Assembly: GCA_903924405.1 (NCBI GenBank)
Contig: CAIYBH010000347.1
Coordinates: 1 to 52,669 of the forward strand
DNA from: an uncultured Planctomycetaceae bacterium
Lineage (GTDB): Bacteria; Planctomycetota; Planctomycetia; Planctomycetales; Planctomycetaceae
Direction of reading: 5' to 3'
Length of the DNA: 52,669 nt
Shown here: piece after piece, positions 23,995-33,081 of the stretch
Layout: each line of letters opens with the position of its first letter
Position numbering within the stretch: the first letter of the stretch is position 1
The notes under the pieces: model-generated
The model's input: only the letters and a program-made list of their open reading frames with translations
Told to the model about the DNA's origin: nothing
Database searches by the model: none
Translations under genes and position numbers: made by a program

Positions 23995-26331
23995 ATGCAG
24001 GACGACGAGCAGGAACTGGATGGGCTCATTGCAGAATTCCTGACGGCGGTGGAGTGCGGAGAGCAACCGGATGCGATGGGCTGGATGGTTCGGAATCCGC
24101 GGCACGCGGCAGAGTTCGCGGTGTTTCTGCGGGACCTGAGTCGACTTGACGGCATTGCGTGGGACCGGAGTCTGTCCGGGTCGGGACGGGAGTCGTGTGA
24201 GTTGCCGCAGGTGTTGGGGGAACCGGCAGCGGCGGTGGTGGATTTTGGAGACTATGAGTTGGTGGGCGCGCCGCTGGGTGTGGGCGGCATGGGTGTGGTG
24301 TATCGGGCGCGGCTGAAAGGGACTCGGGTTGAGGTGGCATTGAAGCGGCTGCAGTCGGCGTCGAGCGGCGCGGGCCGTCGGATCGCTGAGGAGATTGAGG
24401 CCGCGGCATTGCTCAGGCATCCGCACATCGTGCCGGTGTATCACGCGGGGGAACACCGTGGGGAGCCCTATTTCACGATGGCGTTGATTGAGGGCGGTCC
24501 GCTGGGGCAGTATCTGGGCGATTTGCGTCGTGACCGGCGATTTGCGGCGCAGCTGATGGCGAAGGTCTCGCGGGCCGTGCATTTTGCCCATCAGCGGAGG
24601 ATTCTGCATCGGGATCTGAAGCCGTCGAACATACTGCTGGATGAGCACCGGGAGCCGCATGTGGCGGATTTCGGGCTGGCGGAGCAGTTGACGGAATCGG
24701 GATTGGCGCAGCGAGCGGACAGACAGTGTGGTTCTTTGCCGTGGATGGCGCCGGAGATTCTGCGGGAAGAGTCGGCGGTGGAATCCGGGCCATCGTTTTC
24801 GCGACTGCCCGACGTCACCACGGCCGTGGACATCTGGGCGCTCGGTGTGATTCTGTATGAGGTCCTGACGGGGGAACGACCGTTTCGTGGAGAGACGCCG
24901 CAACAGCTGCGGGAAGCGATACTGACTCATTCGCCGATTCCTCCACGAGAAGTCGATGCGAAAATTCCGCGCGACCTCGAAGCCCTTTGTCTGCGGTGTC
25001 TGGAGAAATCTCCGGCTCGTCGTTACGAGTCGGCGTCTGCGGTGGCCCTGGAACTGGATCGCTGGTTGCGGGATGAGCCGGTGCGGGCGCGTCAGGCGAG
25101 TGCGGGAGAGCGGTTGCTGCGATGGTGTCGAAGGGCTCCGGGAACAGTGGCATTGCTGGTGACGGGAACGATGGTGTTGCTGATTCTGATGCTGGGTCTG
25201 GTTCCGCTGATGCAATCGCTGCGACAGGAAGTGATCGCGCAGATGTCGTCAACGTGTGAACATCAGGCGCAGCATGTGGCCGGGAATGTAGCAAAGCGAC
25301 TGGATGTCTTGAGAAACACGGTGCGGGTGACGGCGGAGGCGTTGAGTCGGAAGTCGTTGTCAGGGGGCAGCGTGTCCGGGACATGGCCAAAGAACGCAGT
25401 GCCTGACTGGCTGAAGCAGTCGCTCTGTCGTCTGGAAAAGACACCCGTGGATCCGGTTGTGGAAGCACCTTTTCACGGCGCGTTTCTGCTGGATGACGAA
25501 GGGTGGCTGGTGTTTCACAGTGAGGAGGGAAATCCGGTCAAGAACAAGCCCTACGATTTTCGGAACTACTTTCAGGTGGTGAGGTCGATGAGCACTGGCG
25601 ACAGTGCGGCGGGCGGTGACGAGGGCCGAGTGTCCGATGTCAGCGGAACCTCGGCATCCACGATGGGTGTGAAGGGAATCAATGATGCTGGGCGGAGCGT
25701 GTATGTTTCGCACGCGTATCATTCAGACCTGGACAACACGGACAAAGTCGCGCTGGCGACAAAGGTTCGATTTGAGGGAAGTCCGCGGGAGTATGTGCTG
25801 GCGGCGACACTGAGAACGGCTCAGCGTCTGCAGCTGGGGACGGCGGAGATGAGTAATAGTGAGATCACAGCGATCCTGGTCGCGCCTCTGGACAGGAATC
25901 CCGACAGGACTGCTGAACGGCAGACTGCAGACCAGTCCGGAGAAACACTCAGGCAGAAGGATGAGAGGCAGCAGGTGGAGTATGGCATTCTGATGCATCC
26001 AGGGATGGAGGACGATGCCGGAATGATGTTGTTTCCGAAAGACGCAGATGGAACACCGGCGATAGAGCCGCAGTTTGCGACCAGGGTGGACTATCGGGAT
26101 CCACTGGGGCACGTGGATTCGCGATATGCCGGACGGTGGGTTCTGGCGTTTGCGCGTGTGGAAAACACGGATTTGTATGTTGGTGTTCAGGCGAATGTGG
26201 ACAAGGCGATCGCCCCGTTTTCCCTGTTGCTGGAGCGGATTGGAATTCTGCTGTTAGTTGCTGTAGGTGCAGGTGGGCTGGTGTTTGTGGGGGCGCTGTG
26301 GCTTCGTCGCAGGAATTCTGTGAAGAATTGA
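23995..26331 (+). CDS. Receptor Ser/Thr protein kinase with periplasmic dCache-like sensor
   Basis: 778 residues from ATG 23995. The kinase domain runs from about residue 85 (LGVGGMGVVYRA) with the catalytic Lys in VALKRL, HRDLKPSN near 204, DFG near 224 and PWMAPEIL after it. A first membrane helix is at about 382-405. The following 340 residues look like a double-Cache/PDC sensor: a long helix (AKRLDVLRNTVRVTAEAL), then AFLLDDEGWLVFHS and PYDFRNYFQVV, and a distal part with VLAFARVENTDLYVGVQ. A second membrane helix (LLLVAVGAGGLVFVGALWL) near 748-772 returns the short C-terminus to the cytoplasm. It lies 16 nt after the ECF sigma gene, making a likely one-operon sense-and-transcribe unit. 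Confidence 0.9.
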   Translation: MQDDEQELDGLIAEFLTAVECGEQPDAMGWMVRNPRHAAEFAVFLRDLSRLDGIAWDRSLSGSGRESCELPQVLGEPAAAVVDFGDYELVGAPLGVGGMGVVYRARLKGTRVEVALKRLQSASSGAGRRIAEEIEAAALLRHPHIVPVYHAGEHRGEPYFTMALIEGGPLGQYLGDLRRDRRFAAQLMAKVSRAVHFAHQRRILHRDLKPSNILLDEHREPHVADFGLAEQLTESGLAQRADRQCGSLPWMAPEILREESAVESGPSFSRLPDVTTAVDIWALGVILYEVLTGERPFRGETPQQLREAILTHSPIPPREVDAKIPRDLEALCLRCLEKSPARRYESASAVALELDRWLRDEPVRARQASAGERLLRWCRRAPGTVALLVTGTMVLLILMLGLVPLMQSLRQEVIAQMSSTCEHQAQHVAGNVAKRLDVLRNTVRVTAEALSRKSLSGGSVSGTWPKNAVPDWLKQSLCRLEKTPVDPVVEAPFHGAFLLDDEGWLVFHSEEGNPVKNKPYDFRNYFQVVRSMSTGDSAAGGDEGRVSDVSGTSASTMGVKGINDAGRSVYVSHAYHSDLDNTDKVALATKVRFEGSPREYVLAATLRTAQRLQLGTAEMSNSEITAILVAPLDRNPDRTAERQTADQSGETLRQKDERQQVEYGILMHPGMEDDAGMMLFPKDADGTPAIEPQFATRVDYRDPLGHVDSRYAGRWVLAFARVENTDLYVGVQANVDKAIAPFSLLLERIGILLLVAVGAGGLVFVGALWLRRRNSVKN

Positions 26332-26504
26332 CGGTGGCAGCAGGCGGTCGTCTGGACTTCAGGGGGTGAATCCGCTCGATGGTCGGGCCTGTTTCGGCCG
26401 AAAGTGGCGAGAAGATTTGAGGCCCGGAAAAAAACGCGGTCAGAAAGTTCGGGCACCGTGTCTCAGAGAACAGAACTGTTTCTTTGAGTGCGGAGGGCCG
26501 GAGC

Positions 26505-28154
26505 ATGTCGCGGGAAATATCGATTGAGCAGCGGGAGTTATTGATTCGCATCGCTGGTTTTGCGATCGATGAGGGGACACCGGAGTTATCGTTCAGTGGT
26601 CGATTGGCCCGTGAGAACGGGTGGACTGGCAAGTATGCGGATCGGGTTGTCGTGGAGTACCTGCGTTTTGTGGGTCTGGCGATGGTGTCGGGGCACGTGG
26701 TCACACCATCCGAGCAGGTGGATCAGGCGTGGCATCTGCATTTGACCTACACGCACTCGTACTGGACTCGGCTGTGTGGTGAGGTTTTAGGGCGCCCTCT
26801 GCATCACGGCCCGACTCGTGGCGGCGAGGCGGAATCGCGTAAATACTTTGAGCAGTATGAGAGGACACTGCGATCTTATGAGGAGATCTTTGGTGTCAGT
26901 CCACCAGCGGACATCTGGCCGAAGGCAGAGATTCGTTTTGGTCGTGACCTGCTGGCTGTTCGTGTGAATCCCGGCGACTACTGGATGATCTCGAAGAGAT
27001 GTCTGTTGCTTCCAGGGCGGGTGCTGAGCGAGCCAGTGCCGTGGGGGCGAGTGCTGACTTTTTTTTCGCTGGGGTTGTTGTTGGCCCCGCAGGTTGTGGA
27101 TGCCGCGTCGGAGCGTTTGAGTGCTGCGATGAGAGGTGCCGGTGGTGCACTAAACTGGCTACCGTCCGCCTCGTTGACAACTGGTGAGCCATCGTTTTAC
27201 CTGCAGATGCTGGAAGTGTTCGGGATTGCGTTGTTGCCGGCGGAGTTTTTGTTCCGGACGGTGCTGAGGGCGATGGATCGCCGTCAGGGGGCTGGCCTTG
27301 AGGAATTTGATGTCGTTGCTGAGACATCCGCCATGACTCGGGCTGAGTCAGCGATCCTGATCCGGGGAGCACCGCGACTCGTTGAGGCAGCGTTGGGGGC
27401 CCTGGTTGCGGGTCGACGATGTCGAGTTGTGGAAGAGACGGAGACGATAGAGCAGGTGGCCGGGGGCAGTGAGGAGTGGGTACAGGAGGTCGCAGAGGAG
27501 GAGCAGCAGACTGACGATCGTGAAGATGTTTTTGGTCGGGCGGATGAGGAGACCTGGAATTTGCTGACGGCGGCGGTTCTGAAGTGTTTACCGCTGGAGA
27601 AGAAGGGGGGTATCGATCGAGTGCAGGGGGACTCTGAGTTTGCAGCACTGGTGAAGGACTTGCAGGGGCCACTTGAGCAGCGTCGTCTGATGGTGACTGA
27701 CGGGCGTCGCTGGGGTCGATATCTGGGATTGCGAACGCAGAGTGTGGTGTTGTTGCTGGGTGGAGTCATTTTTGCGGTGGTGGCGTGGCTTCTGCGCGAG
27801 GCGGGATTGCATGAGGACTGGGGAAAGCGGGCGATTCTGGTGGCTTTGATCGTACTGGTGATTTGGCCGGTATTCCGGTTCGGGTGCCAGCAGGTCTGGC
27901 CGCCGTTAACCACCAGAGGGATCGCGGTAGCAAAGCGACTGGTTGAAATCATGGGTAGAGATGTTCAGCGTCGCATGCTGGATTGGGATCCGGCGATGGC
28001 GATTGCGATTCATGGCAGTGAGTCGTTGCTGAAAAGTGTGGATCCGGAATTGCAGCGTCTGCATCACTGGCTGAAGCCCGTGCCCACGGGGGGAGATAGC
28101 GGAGGATGTGGCGGTTGTGGTGGGTGTGGCGGTTGCGGTGGATGTGGAGGCTGA
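26505..28154 (+). CDS. TIGR04222-type membrane protein with Gly-Cys repeat tail
   Basis: 549 residues from ATG 26505, chosen over TTG 26484 because GGAG precedes it. The N-terminal domain (residues 10-140: FSGRLARENGWTGKYADRV, VDQAWHLHLTYTHSYW, GRPLHHGPTRGG) is the TIGR04222/glycine-rich-domain-like module found in many bacteria. Candidate membrane helices are near 175-195, 230-250, 425-445 and 450-470. The last residues are a perfect-looking run of GGC units. The family is uncharacterised. The conserved WHLHLTY histidines and the Cys-rich tail suggest metal or thiol chemistry, which is inference. It follows the kinase after a 173-nt gap and precedes a small membrane protein. Confidence 0.82.
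   Translation: MSREISIEQRELLIRIAGFAIDEGTPELSFSGRLARENGWTGKYADRVVVEYLRFVGLAMVSGHVVTPSEQVDQAWHLHLTYTHSYWTRLCGEVLGRPLHHGPTRGGEAESRKYFEQYERTLRSYEEIFGVSPPADIWPKAEIRFGRDLLAVRVNPGDYWMISKRCLLLPGRVLSEPVPWGRVLTFFSLGLLLAPQVVDAASERLSAAMRGAGGALNWLPSASLTTGEPSFYLQMLEVFGIALLPAEFLFRTVLRAMDRRQGAGLEEFDVVAETSAMTRAESAILIRGAPRLVEAALGALVAGRRCRVVEETETIEQVAGGSEEWVQEVAEEEQQTDDREDVFGRADEETWNLLTAAVLKCLPLEKKGGIDRVQGDSEFAALVKDLQGPLEQRRLMVTDGRRWGRYLGLRTQSVVLLLGGVIFAVVAWLLREAGLHEDWGKRAILVALIVLVIWPVFRFGCQQVWPPLTTRGIAVAKRLVEIMGRDVQRRMLDWDPAMAIAIHGSESLLKSVDPELQRLHHWLKPVPTGGDSGGCGGCGGCGGCGGCGG
28099..28154 (+). repeat. Gly-Gly-Cys coding repeat
   Basis: Seven-odd copies of a 9-nt unit (GGATGTGGC, GGTTGTGGT and variants) at the 3' end of the TIGR04222 gene. 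The third codon positions vary while the GGC peptide repeat stays intact, so selection on the peptide, not simple slippage, appears to keep it. Confidence 0.8.
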
Positions 28155-28216
28155 GGTGGCGATCCTGCAGCGGTGATGGTGTGCTGGGGGTAGCAGGTTG
28201 GTGGGAGGCGGAGCAG

Positions 28217-28726
28217 ATGGAGGAGGTGCTTGGGGAGTTGCTGCGTCTGCATGGAGCACTTGCTTTGATTTGCCTGACGGTGATCAGTTGCGTGGGGCTC
28301 CGCTGCTGGATGCGAGTCAGCCTCATGGAACAGATTGTCCGGATGGCTGAGTCTTCGATGGAACGCGAGTCGTTGGTGGTTGCGTTGAACGGTGTGTTGG
28401 CAGGCCGATCCATGCTGGCGGGCCTGCAGGCGCAATACGGCCGATGGTCGTGGGGGATGCGTGTTCTGGTGTTGATGATGATTTGCTTCGCGAGCATTGT
28501 CTTCCTGATGCTGCTGTCGCTTTTTCCGTTGGTGATGATCTCGAATCAGGTGCATTATCCGGGCATGCATCCGGTGCGAATGGGTGTTCCGTATTCTCAA
28601 ATCGGCCCGTATTCGCAGGTTGGCCCGTATTCACAACACGGTATTGGCGGCCCGGCTTTCCCACATGGACCGGTGGATGAGCGACGGGGTGTTGAATGGC
28701 AGAATGTCGGGGAGTGTGAAGATTAA
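28217..28726 (+). CDS. Small two-helix membrane protein with PYSQ repeats
   Basis: 169 residues from ATG 28217; GGGAGG/GGAG motifs precede the start. There is one membrane helix at about 12-30 ([15 protein letters not shown]), a cytoplasmic segment of about 50 residues, and a second helix at about 80-105 ([24 protein letters not shown]). Near the end comes a three-fold PYSQ(I/V/H)G repeat encoded by near-identical 18-nt units. No family recognised. It starts 62 nt after the TIGR04222 gene, so the two may form one transcript. Confidence 0.75.
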   Translation: MEEVLGELLRLHGALALICLTVISCVGLRCWMRVSLMEQIVRMAESSMERESLVVALNGVLAGRSMLAGLQAQYGRWSWGMRVLVLMMICFASIVFLMLLSLFPLVMISNQVHYPGMHPVRMGVPYSQIGPYSQVGPYSQHGIGGPAFPHGPVDERRGVEWQNVGECED

Positions 28727-28890
28727 TTCACAGGGGATTCACGGTTTCTTCATGTTGCTGCGCAATCATTCCGCTGATTCGCTGGCCGGGCCTCAGGTCC
28801 ATGATTCCTGCCGGAAATGTTTTCGGGTGTGTAGTTCCCGGACATGACGGTGGCGGCTGGCGAAACATCCCCGTTCAGGAAAGGTGTGCA

Positions 28891-30033
28891 GTGAAGACGT
28901 TGAAGAAGATCAGTTTGGCAGGCGGGTTGCGTCAGCGCAGGGGTTTCACGCTGATTGAGTTGCTGGTTGTGATCGCAATCATTGCGATTCTGGTGGCGTT
29001 GTTGCTGCCGGCCGTACAGCAGGCTCGAGAATCAGCGCGACGGACACAGTGCAAGAACAATCTGAAGCAGATTGGTCTGGCAGTGCACAATTTTGAGAGT
29101 ACCTACAGTCGATTGCCGCATTCTGGCCAGTGTGACAGTACGGGTTCGTCTTCCACCACTTACATGACCCAGTCTACACCGACTCTGCTGCTGCCGTACA
29201 TTGAGCAGCAGAACGTGTATCAGCAGATGGATCATCAGCTGAAGTATGCGGACATGGCAACGGCCGGTTACAGCACGGCAGCTTTGAACGTAAATTCGGT
29301 TGGGGCGGTCTACAACGACGCGAATTATCCGAACACGGTAGCAGCCGCGAAGGCTCAGATTCCTTCGTTTATCTGTCCCAGCACGCCAATTGATCAGGCT
29401 CGTCGGGCACCGGACGGGTTTGGGCTTTGGGACTACATGTTTATTGCTGTGACGGACATTGAGGATGGTTCTGCAGGGGCGGAAACTCCAACCGGCACTC
29501 GCCCAACTACATCGACGCGACGCGTTGCGATGACGGTGGCAGGCATGTTGTCCTGTGATCCAAAGCGCAAGTTCAGTGCGATTACCGACGGGACTTCGAA
29601 CACGATTCTGTGTATTGAAGATGCCGGTCGAGCTCATCCAAGTGCCGGGCGTCTGGGATCGCTGTCCAGCCGTCCTTCTCCAAACGGTGAAGGTCCAGCC
29701 TGGTCGGGTGGTTCCAGTGGTGGACGCCGGATGTACGCATGGGCGGATCCGGATGCGGGCGCGAACGGGCTCTCCGGCCCGAGCAACGCGTTGTCTCCGG
29801 CTTCCCGAGCAGCTCGCCCGAACAACTACAACACGCCACAGGGCGGTCCTCCGGAATGTCTGTGGGTCAATAACAACTGCGGTCCAAACGATGAGCCGTT
29901 CAGCTGGCACACTGGTGGTGTGCAGGCCGCCATGGGTGACGGGTCCGTACGCTTTATCAGTGAAAACATTGACGTGCTGGCATTGAAGTGGCTGGCTGGT
30001 TCCGATGACGGACGTATTGTGGGTGATTTTTAG
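28891..30033 (+). CDS. DUF1559 prepilin-like protein
   Basis: 380 residues from GTG 28891, chosen because AGGAAAGG lies 7-14 nt upstream and because the leader ([18 protein letters not shown]) ends in the prepilin cleavage motif [36 protein letters not shown] and the closing [16 protein letters not shown] (the H-x9-DG box) define the planctomycete DUF1559 family, of which each genome has dozens. The protein is exported and processed like type II secretion pseudopilins; its job is unknown. A strong terminator follows at 30099-30137, then a small lipoprotein gene. Confidence 0.95.
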   Translation: MKTLKKISLAGGLRQRRGFTLIELLVVIAIIAILVALLLPAVQQARESARRTQCKNNLKQIGLAVHNFESTYSRLPHSGQCDSTGSSSTTYMTQSTPTLLLPYIEQQNVYQQMDHQLKYADMATAGYSTAALNVNSVGAVYNDANYPNTVAAAKAQIPSFICPSTPIDQARRAPDGFGLWDYMFIAVTDIEDGSAGAETPTGTRPTTSTRRVAMTVAGMLSCDPKRKFSAITDGTSNTILCIEDAGRAHPSAGRLGSLSSRPSPNGEGPAWSGGSSGGRRMYAWADPDAGANGLSGPSNALSPASRAARPNNYNTPQGGPPECLWVNNNCGPNDEPFSWHTGGVQAAMGDGSVRFISENIDVLALKWLAGSDDGRIVGDF

Positions 30034-30098
30034 TCTGATTGGGCCGTCTGTTTCCTGACGTGATCAGGATGTGCGTCGATCGAATTGTGAATATGTCT

Positions 30099-30137
30099 GA
30101 GCCGCTGATTGCTTGTTCGATCAGCGGCTCTTTTTTT
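30099..30137 (+). terminator. Rho-independent terminator after the DUF1559 gene
   Basis: Perfect 10-bp stem GAGCCGCTGA (30099-30108) with TCAGCGGCTC (30121-30130), a 12-nt loop and a run of seven T at 30131-30137. It lies 66 nt after the DUF1559 stop and just before the lipoprotein start, so it may reduce read-through into that gene. Confidence 0.9.
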
Positions 30138-30153
30138 CTGAGGATCCTGAGAG

Positions 30154-30507
30154 ATGCTGAACCGATTTTCGATGCTGTTGCTGTTGTGTGTCTGGGGTTG
30201 TGGTGGCGTGGATGTGTCGCCGAATCCTGAGCCGGTGAGTGTCACTGTGAATGTCAGTATGGGCGGCAGTGCTGTTGACGGACTGAAGTTCAATTTTCAG
30301 CCGATTGAGGGTGGCTTGCCGGCTGTGGTGGAGATTAAGAAAGGGACTCTGACTTCACAGGTAACGCCCGGGACGTATACCTGGTATGTGTCCGGAAGCG
30401 AGCAGGATCTGGCGAGCAAGAAGATTCCGGCGAATTATCTGGAGGGTTCGATGGATCGCAAAGTGACGATCAAGGGCGGCGAGACCGTGGATGCGAAACT
30501 GGATTGA
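30154..30507 (+). CDS. Small secreted lipoprotein
   Basis: 117 residues. The N-terminus MLNRFSMLLLLCVWGCGG has a lipobox-like VWGC, so Cys16 is probably lipidated. The mature part is a single beta-sandwich-like domain (VSVTVNVSMGGSAVDGLKFNFQP and so on) of the carboxypeptidase-regulatory or transthyretin type. Small lipoproteins of this kind commonly follow DUF1559 genes in planctomycetes, which fits its place here. No catalytic residues are visible. Confidence 0.8.
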   Translation: MLNRFSMLLLLCVWGCGGVDVSPNPEPVSVTVNVSMGGSAVDGLKFNFQPIEGGLPAVVEIKKGTLTSQVTPGTYTWYVSGSEQDLASKKIPANYLEGSMDRKVTIKGGETVDAKLD

Positions 30508-30529
30508 GTGCTCTGTGACGTGACGGGCA

Positions 30530-30703
30530 GCATCGGAAAATGGGTCAGGACCCAATAGTGCGGGGGGCAGAAAAAGGGGTCAGGAACCAATAGCCTAAAG
30601 GCCCGAAGGGTGCTCCGCAGCATCGGAAAAGGGGTCAGGACCCAATAGCCAAATGGCCCAAAGGGTGCTCTGCACTATTGGGTCCTGACCCCTTTTCCGA
30701 TGC
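30530..30703. repeat. Palindromic repeat, copy 4, nested with partial copies
   Basis: The complete palindrome has 29-nt arms at 30620-30648 (GCATCGGAAAA then GGGGTCAGGACCCAATAG) and 30675-30703. In front of it are two broken copies: a left arm with the same GCATCGG flank (about 30530-30558) and a left arm plus loop with the GGGGCAGAAAAA flank of copies 2 and 3 (about 30565-30618). It lies between the lipoprotein gene and the converging ABC permease gene. Confidence 0.93.
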
Positions 30704-30713
30704 GCCCCTGCCC

Positions 30714-31961
30714 TCAGTGCTGAAGTGAGCGGAAGCGGAGTAATCCGCAGACGAAGAAGACGGTGGCGAAGACCAGCAGCGCGGTGCAGGATCCGAGGAT
30801 CACGCTCATTGCCGGAGTGTCTTTCGTGAGGACTTCGCTGTAGGCATCCAGAGCCCATGCGTGGGGCGTCATCAGGCTGATTTTCTGAGTGAACGGGGGC
30901 ATCCACGCGCGGGGCACGAGGCAACCGCTGATTCCAGCGCTGGACAGCAGGATCAGGTTGCCGAAGCTGGACACCTGAGATTCCGTGCGGGCCACAGTCG
31001 AGAACAGCAGCCCGAGAGCCGTTGCGGCTGCGGATGTGCACAGCATGATGGGCAGCAGCAGCCACGGTTCGGGGCCCCAGGACATGCCGAACAGTACGCG
31101 TCCTGAGAGCATCAGGATGACGGTTTGCAGGAGCGACAGGACGAGGAATGGCAGCGTTTTGCCGATCAGAATTGAAGCCGGGCTGATCGGGGAAATCTGC
31201 AGGCGGCGCAGCGTTCCGGTGTCGCGTTCTCCGATGATGGAACGCCCCATCACGTTGACGAGGAAGAATACGAACAGCACGGTGTAGCTGGGAATAAAAA
31301 ACTGATAGACGCGATTCGCGGGGTTGCCAGTTTCCTGGGGATTATTTGCGGCCTTGCTGGCCCACGACGGGGGAATCGTCGACTGTCGCGCGGCACCGCG
31401 AAAAGCGGGGACCTTCTGAGCGATGATGGGCAGCAGAGCATTCTGCAGAGAGAGTTTGATCAGGGCTTTGGACAGTCCTTCGGTCATGGGATCCTGGGAT
31501 TTGGCGCTGAACACGAGGTCGAGATCGAGGGCCTTCAGTCCACCGGCGCGGGTGGTTTCGTCGGGGGCTGTCAGTTCTTTGGGAGTTTTTGAGCGGACAA
31601 TGTTTTCGAACTCGGGGCCAACGATCAGGCAGGCATCCTGATCCTCGGGCGGCAGAGTCGACTTCAGGGTGTTCAGCAGCGCGGAGTTTTTGGGGTCAGG
31701 GACGTTCAGGGGCTGCACCAGCACATTGTCATAGCTGGCCAGAAATCCTGCCAGTCGACGACTGACCTCGGTCTGGCAAAAGTCAGCAAACTGCAGTTTG
31801 AGTCCCTGTTGGTTTTGTTCGCGAGCGGCGCGCAGGCGTCCGGTGGAGGATCCGACGATCGCGATGATGACCATGGGCATGGCGACGAGGATCACCAGAG
31901 CACGTCGGTCGCGTGAAAGCAGCAGGAGGTCTTTCAGTGTGATTGTCAGGGCATCTTTCAC
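30714..31961 (-). CDS. ABC-2 type transporter permease
   Basis: 415 residues. One N-terminal membrane helix (ALVILVAMPMVIIAIVG) is followed by a periplasmic domain of about 180 residues, then five helices including YTVLFVFFLVNVMGRSIIGERDTGTLRRL, the diagnostic ABC-2/NatB-YhaP signature. It would form the membrane part of an exporter of a drug, sodium or lipid-like substrate. No ATPase gene is next to it on either side, which is unusual; the partner would lie elsewhere or the gene has been separated from it. The downstream end is close to palindromic repeat copy 4. Confidence 0.88.
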   Translation of the reverse strand: MKDALTITLKDLLLLSRDRRALVILVAMPMVIIAIVGSSTGRLRAAREQNQQGLKLQFADFCQTEVSRRLAGFLASYDNVLVQPLNVPDPKNSALLNTLKSTLPPEDQDACLIVGPEFENIVRSKTPKELTAPDETTRAGGLKALDLDLVFSAKSQDPMTEGLSKALIKLSLQNALLPIIAQKVPAFRGAARQSTIPPSWASKAANNPQETGNPANRVYQFFIPSYTVLFVFFLVNVMGRSIIGERDTGTLRRLQISPISPASILIGKTLPFLVLSLLQTVILMLSGRVLFGMSWGPEPWLLLPIMLCTSAAATALGLLFSTVARTESQVSSFGNLILLSSAGISGCLVPRAWMPPFTQKISLMTPHAWALDAYSEVLTKDTPAMSVILGSCTALLVFATVFFVCGLLRFRSLQH

Positions 31962-32328
31962 GGGTCAATCACCGATTTTGCGTCTTTAAGAGGTGCGGAA
32001 AGCGACCTTTTTTATTGGTGTAGAAACCGCAGGCGGAGCTGTCGAGGCAAATGCCGAACGACGCACGCAGCGAAATCCAGCCGTCCGGGGTATTTGTGCT
32101 CGCGTCCACGTTGTGTCTGCGGACTGGGGAGAGGACCGGAGAGAATACGCCAGTTGCCGGTTGACGGAAACCGGATAACCCTTCTTTCTGGACTGGATCG
32201 CGTGTTTTTCCCGGCCTGTGTCCGGTGAATTGTGTTGTCAGGATTGAGCGGATGGGCGATTCTTCGCAGGATGGCGGAACCGGCGGGGGGGATTTTGTGG
32301 GGTGGAGGCGGTAGTTGGGGGGTGTGCA
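31962..32328. other. Divergent intergenic region, ABC permease / nuclease
   Basis: 367 nt between divergent genes. I see no gene, no repeat family member and no clear promoter boxes. Open frames on both strands here lack family-like sequence. Confidence 0.4.
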
Positions 32329-32898
32329 ATGTTCGGTATTCCCTGGAGACGCGCCGGGGTCGCGCGGCGTGGGGGCCTGTGGCGACGGCGTTCAAGGTCG
32401 CTGACGCCGGCAAAATCCATATCGCTCGTGTTTCTGACGCTTGCGGCCTTGCGTCTGTTGCTGGGAAACCCGGGCGGTCCGGAATCGAGCGGAAAACGGC
32501 AGACGCATACGGTCAGTTATGTGATCGACGGGGATACATTTGAATTGTCGGATGGTCGGCGCGTGCGGATGCTGGGGATTGATGCACCAGAGGCGGGTTA
32601 TCACGACAAGCCGTTGGAGTATTACGGACCGGAGTCTACGGAATGGCTGCGTGATCGGATCGAGCGGCGGGAGGTGGGTCTGGAGATTACGGGGCGGGAC
32701 AATTATGGGCGGACCCTGGCGTGGGTGTATGAATCAGACGGGGTGCTGGTGAATCGGGAGAGTCTTTCGGAGGGCTATTCGCGGCTCCTGGACAGTTTCG
32801 GACTGCCCTTGCAACTGGAGCCGAGTCTGCGGCAGGCGGAAAGTGAAGCGCGGATTCTGAAGAAGGGAATCTGGCAGAAACGTCGTACTCGGCGATAG
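32329..32898 (+). CDS. Thermonuclease (SNase)-like protein, membrane-anchored
   Basis: 189 residues from ATG 32329. The basic N-terminus (about residues 1-25) is followed by one hydrophobic segment (SLVFLTLAALRLLLG), then the nuclease domain: YVIDGDTFELSDGRRVRMLGIDAPE (the Ca2+ and catalytic Asp/Arg loop), RDNYGRTLAWVY and the closing LKKGIWQK helix. Staphylococcal-nuclease-like enzymes cut DNA and RNA. The key residues D, D, R and E of the family appear to be present. The N-terminus suggests a membrane-tethered or secreted enzyme acting outside the cytoplasm. It stands alone upstream of the giant coiled-coil gene (183-nt gap). Confidence 0.9.
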   Translation: MFGIPWRRAGVARRGGLWRRRSRSLTPAKSISLVFLTLAALRLLLGNPGGPESSGKRQTHTVSYVIDGDTFELSDGRRVRMLGIDAPEAGYHDKPLEYYGPESTEWLRDRIERREVGLEITGRDNYGRTLAWVYESDGVLVNRESLSEGYSRLLDSFGLPLQLEPSLRQAESEARILKKGIWQKRRTRR

Positions 32899-33081
32899 CA
32901 GTGACGAGTCTGGTGCGATGTGTTTGTGTCGCGAGTGGACCTGGCGGCGTCGGGAGATGTTGTTCGGATCGTGGCTGTTTGTCTTGCAATTTATCGGGGC
33001 TTGGGGGGACAATGTCAGAGATTCCTGATCCAGGCGACTCAGAGTCGGATCGGGGGGACTTGCACAGCGGAAGGAAGAACC

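Noticed and set aside
23314..25215. Minus-strand frame of 633 residues over the sigma factor and kinase
   Set aside because: His/Arg/Gln/Pro-rich antisense shadow of two clear genes.
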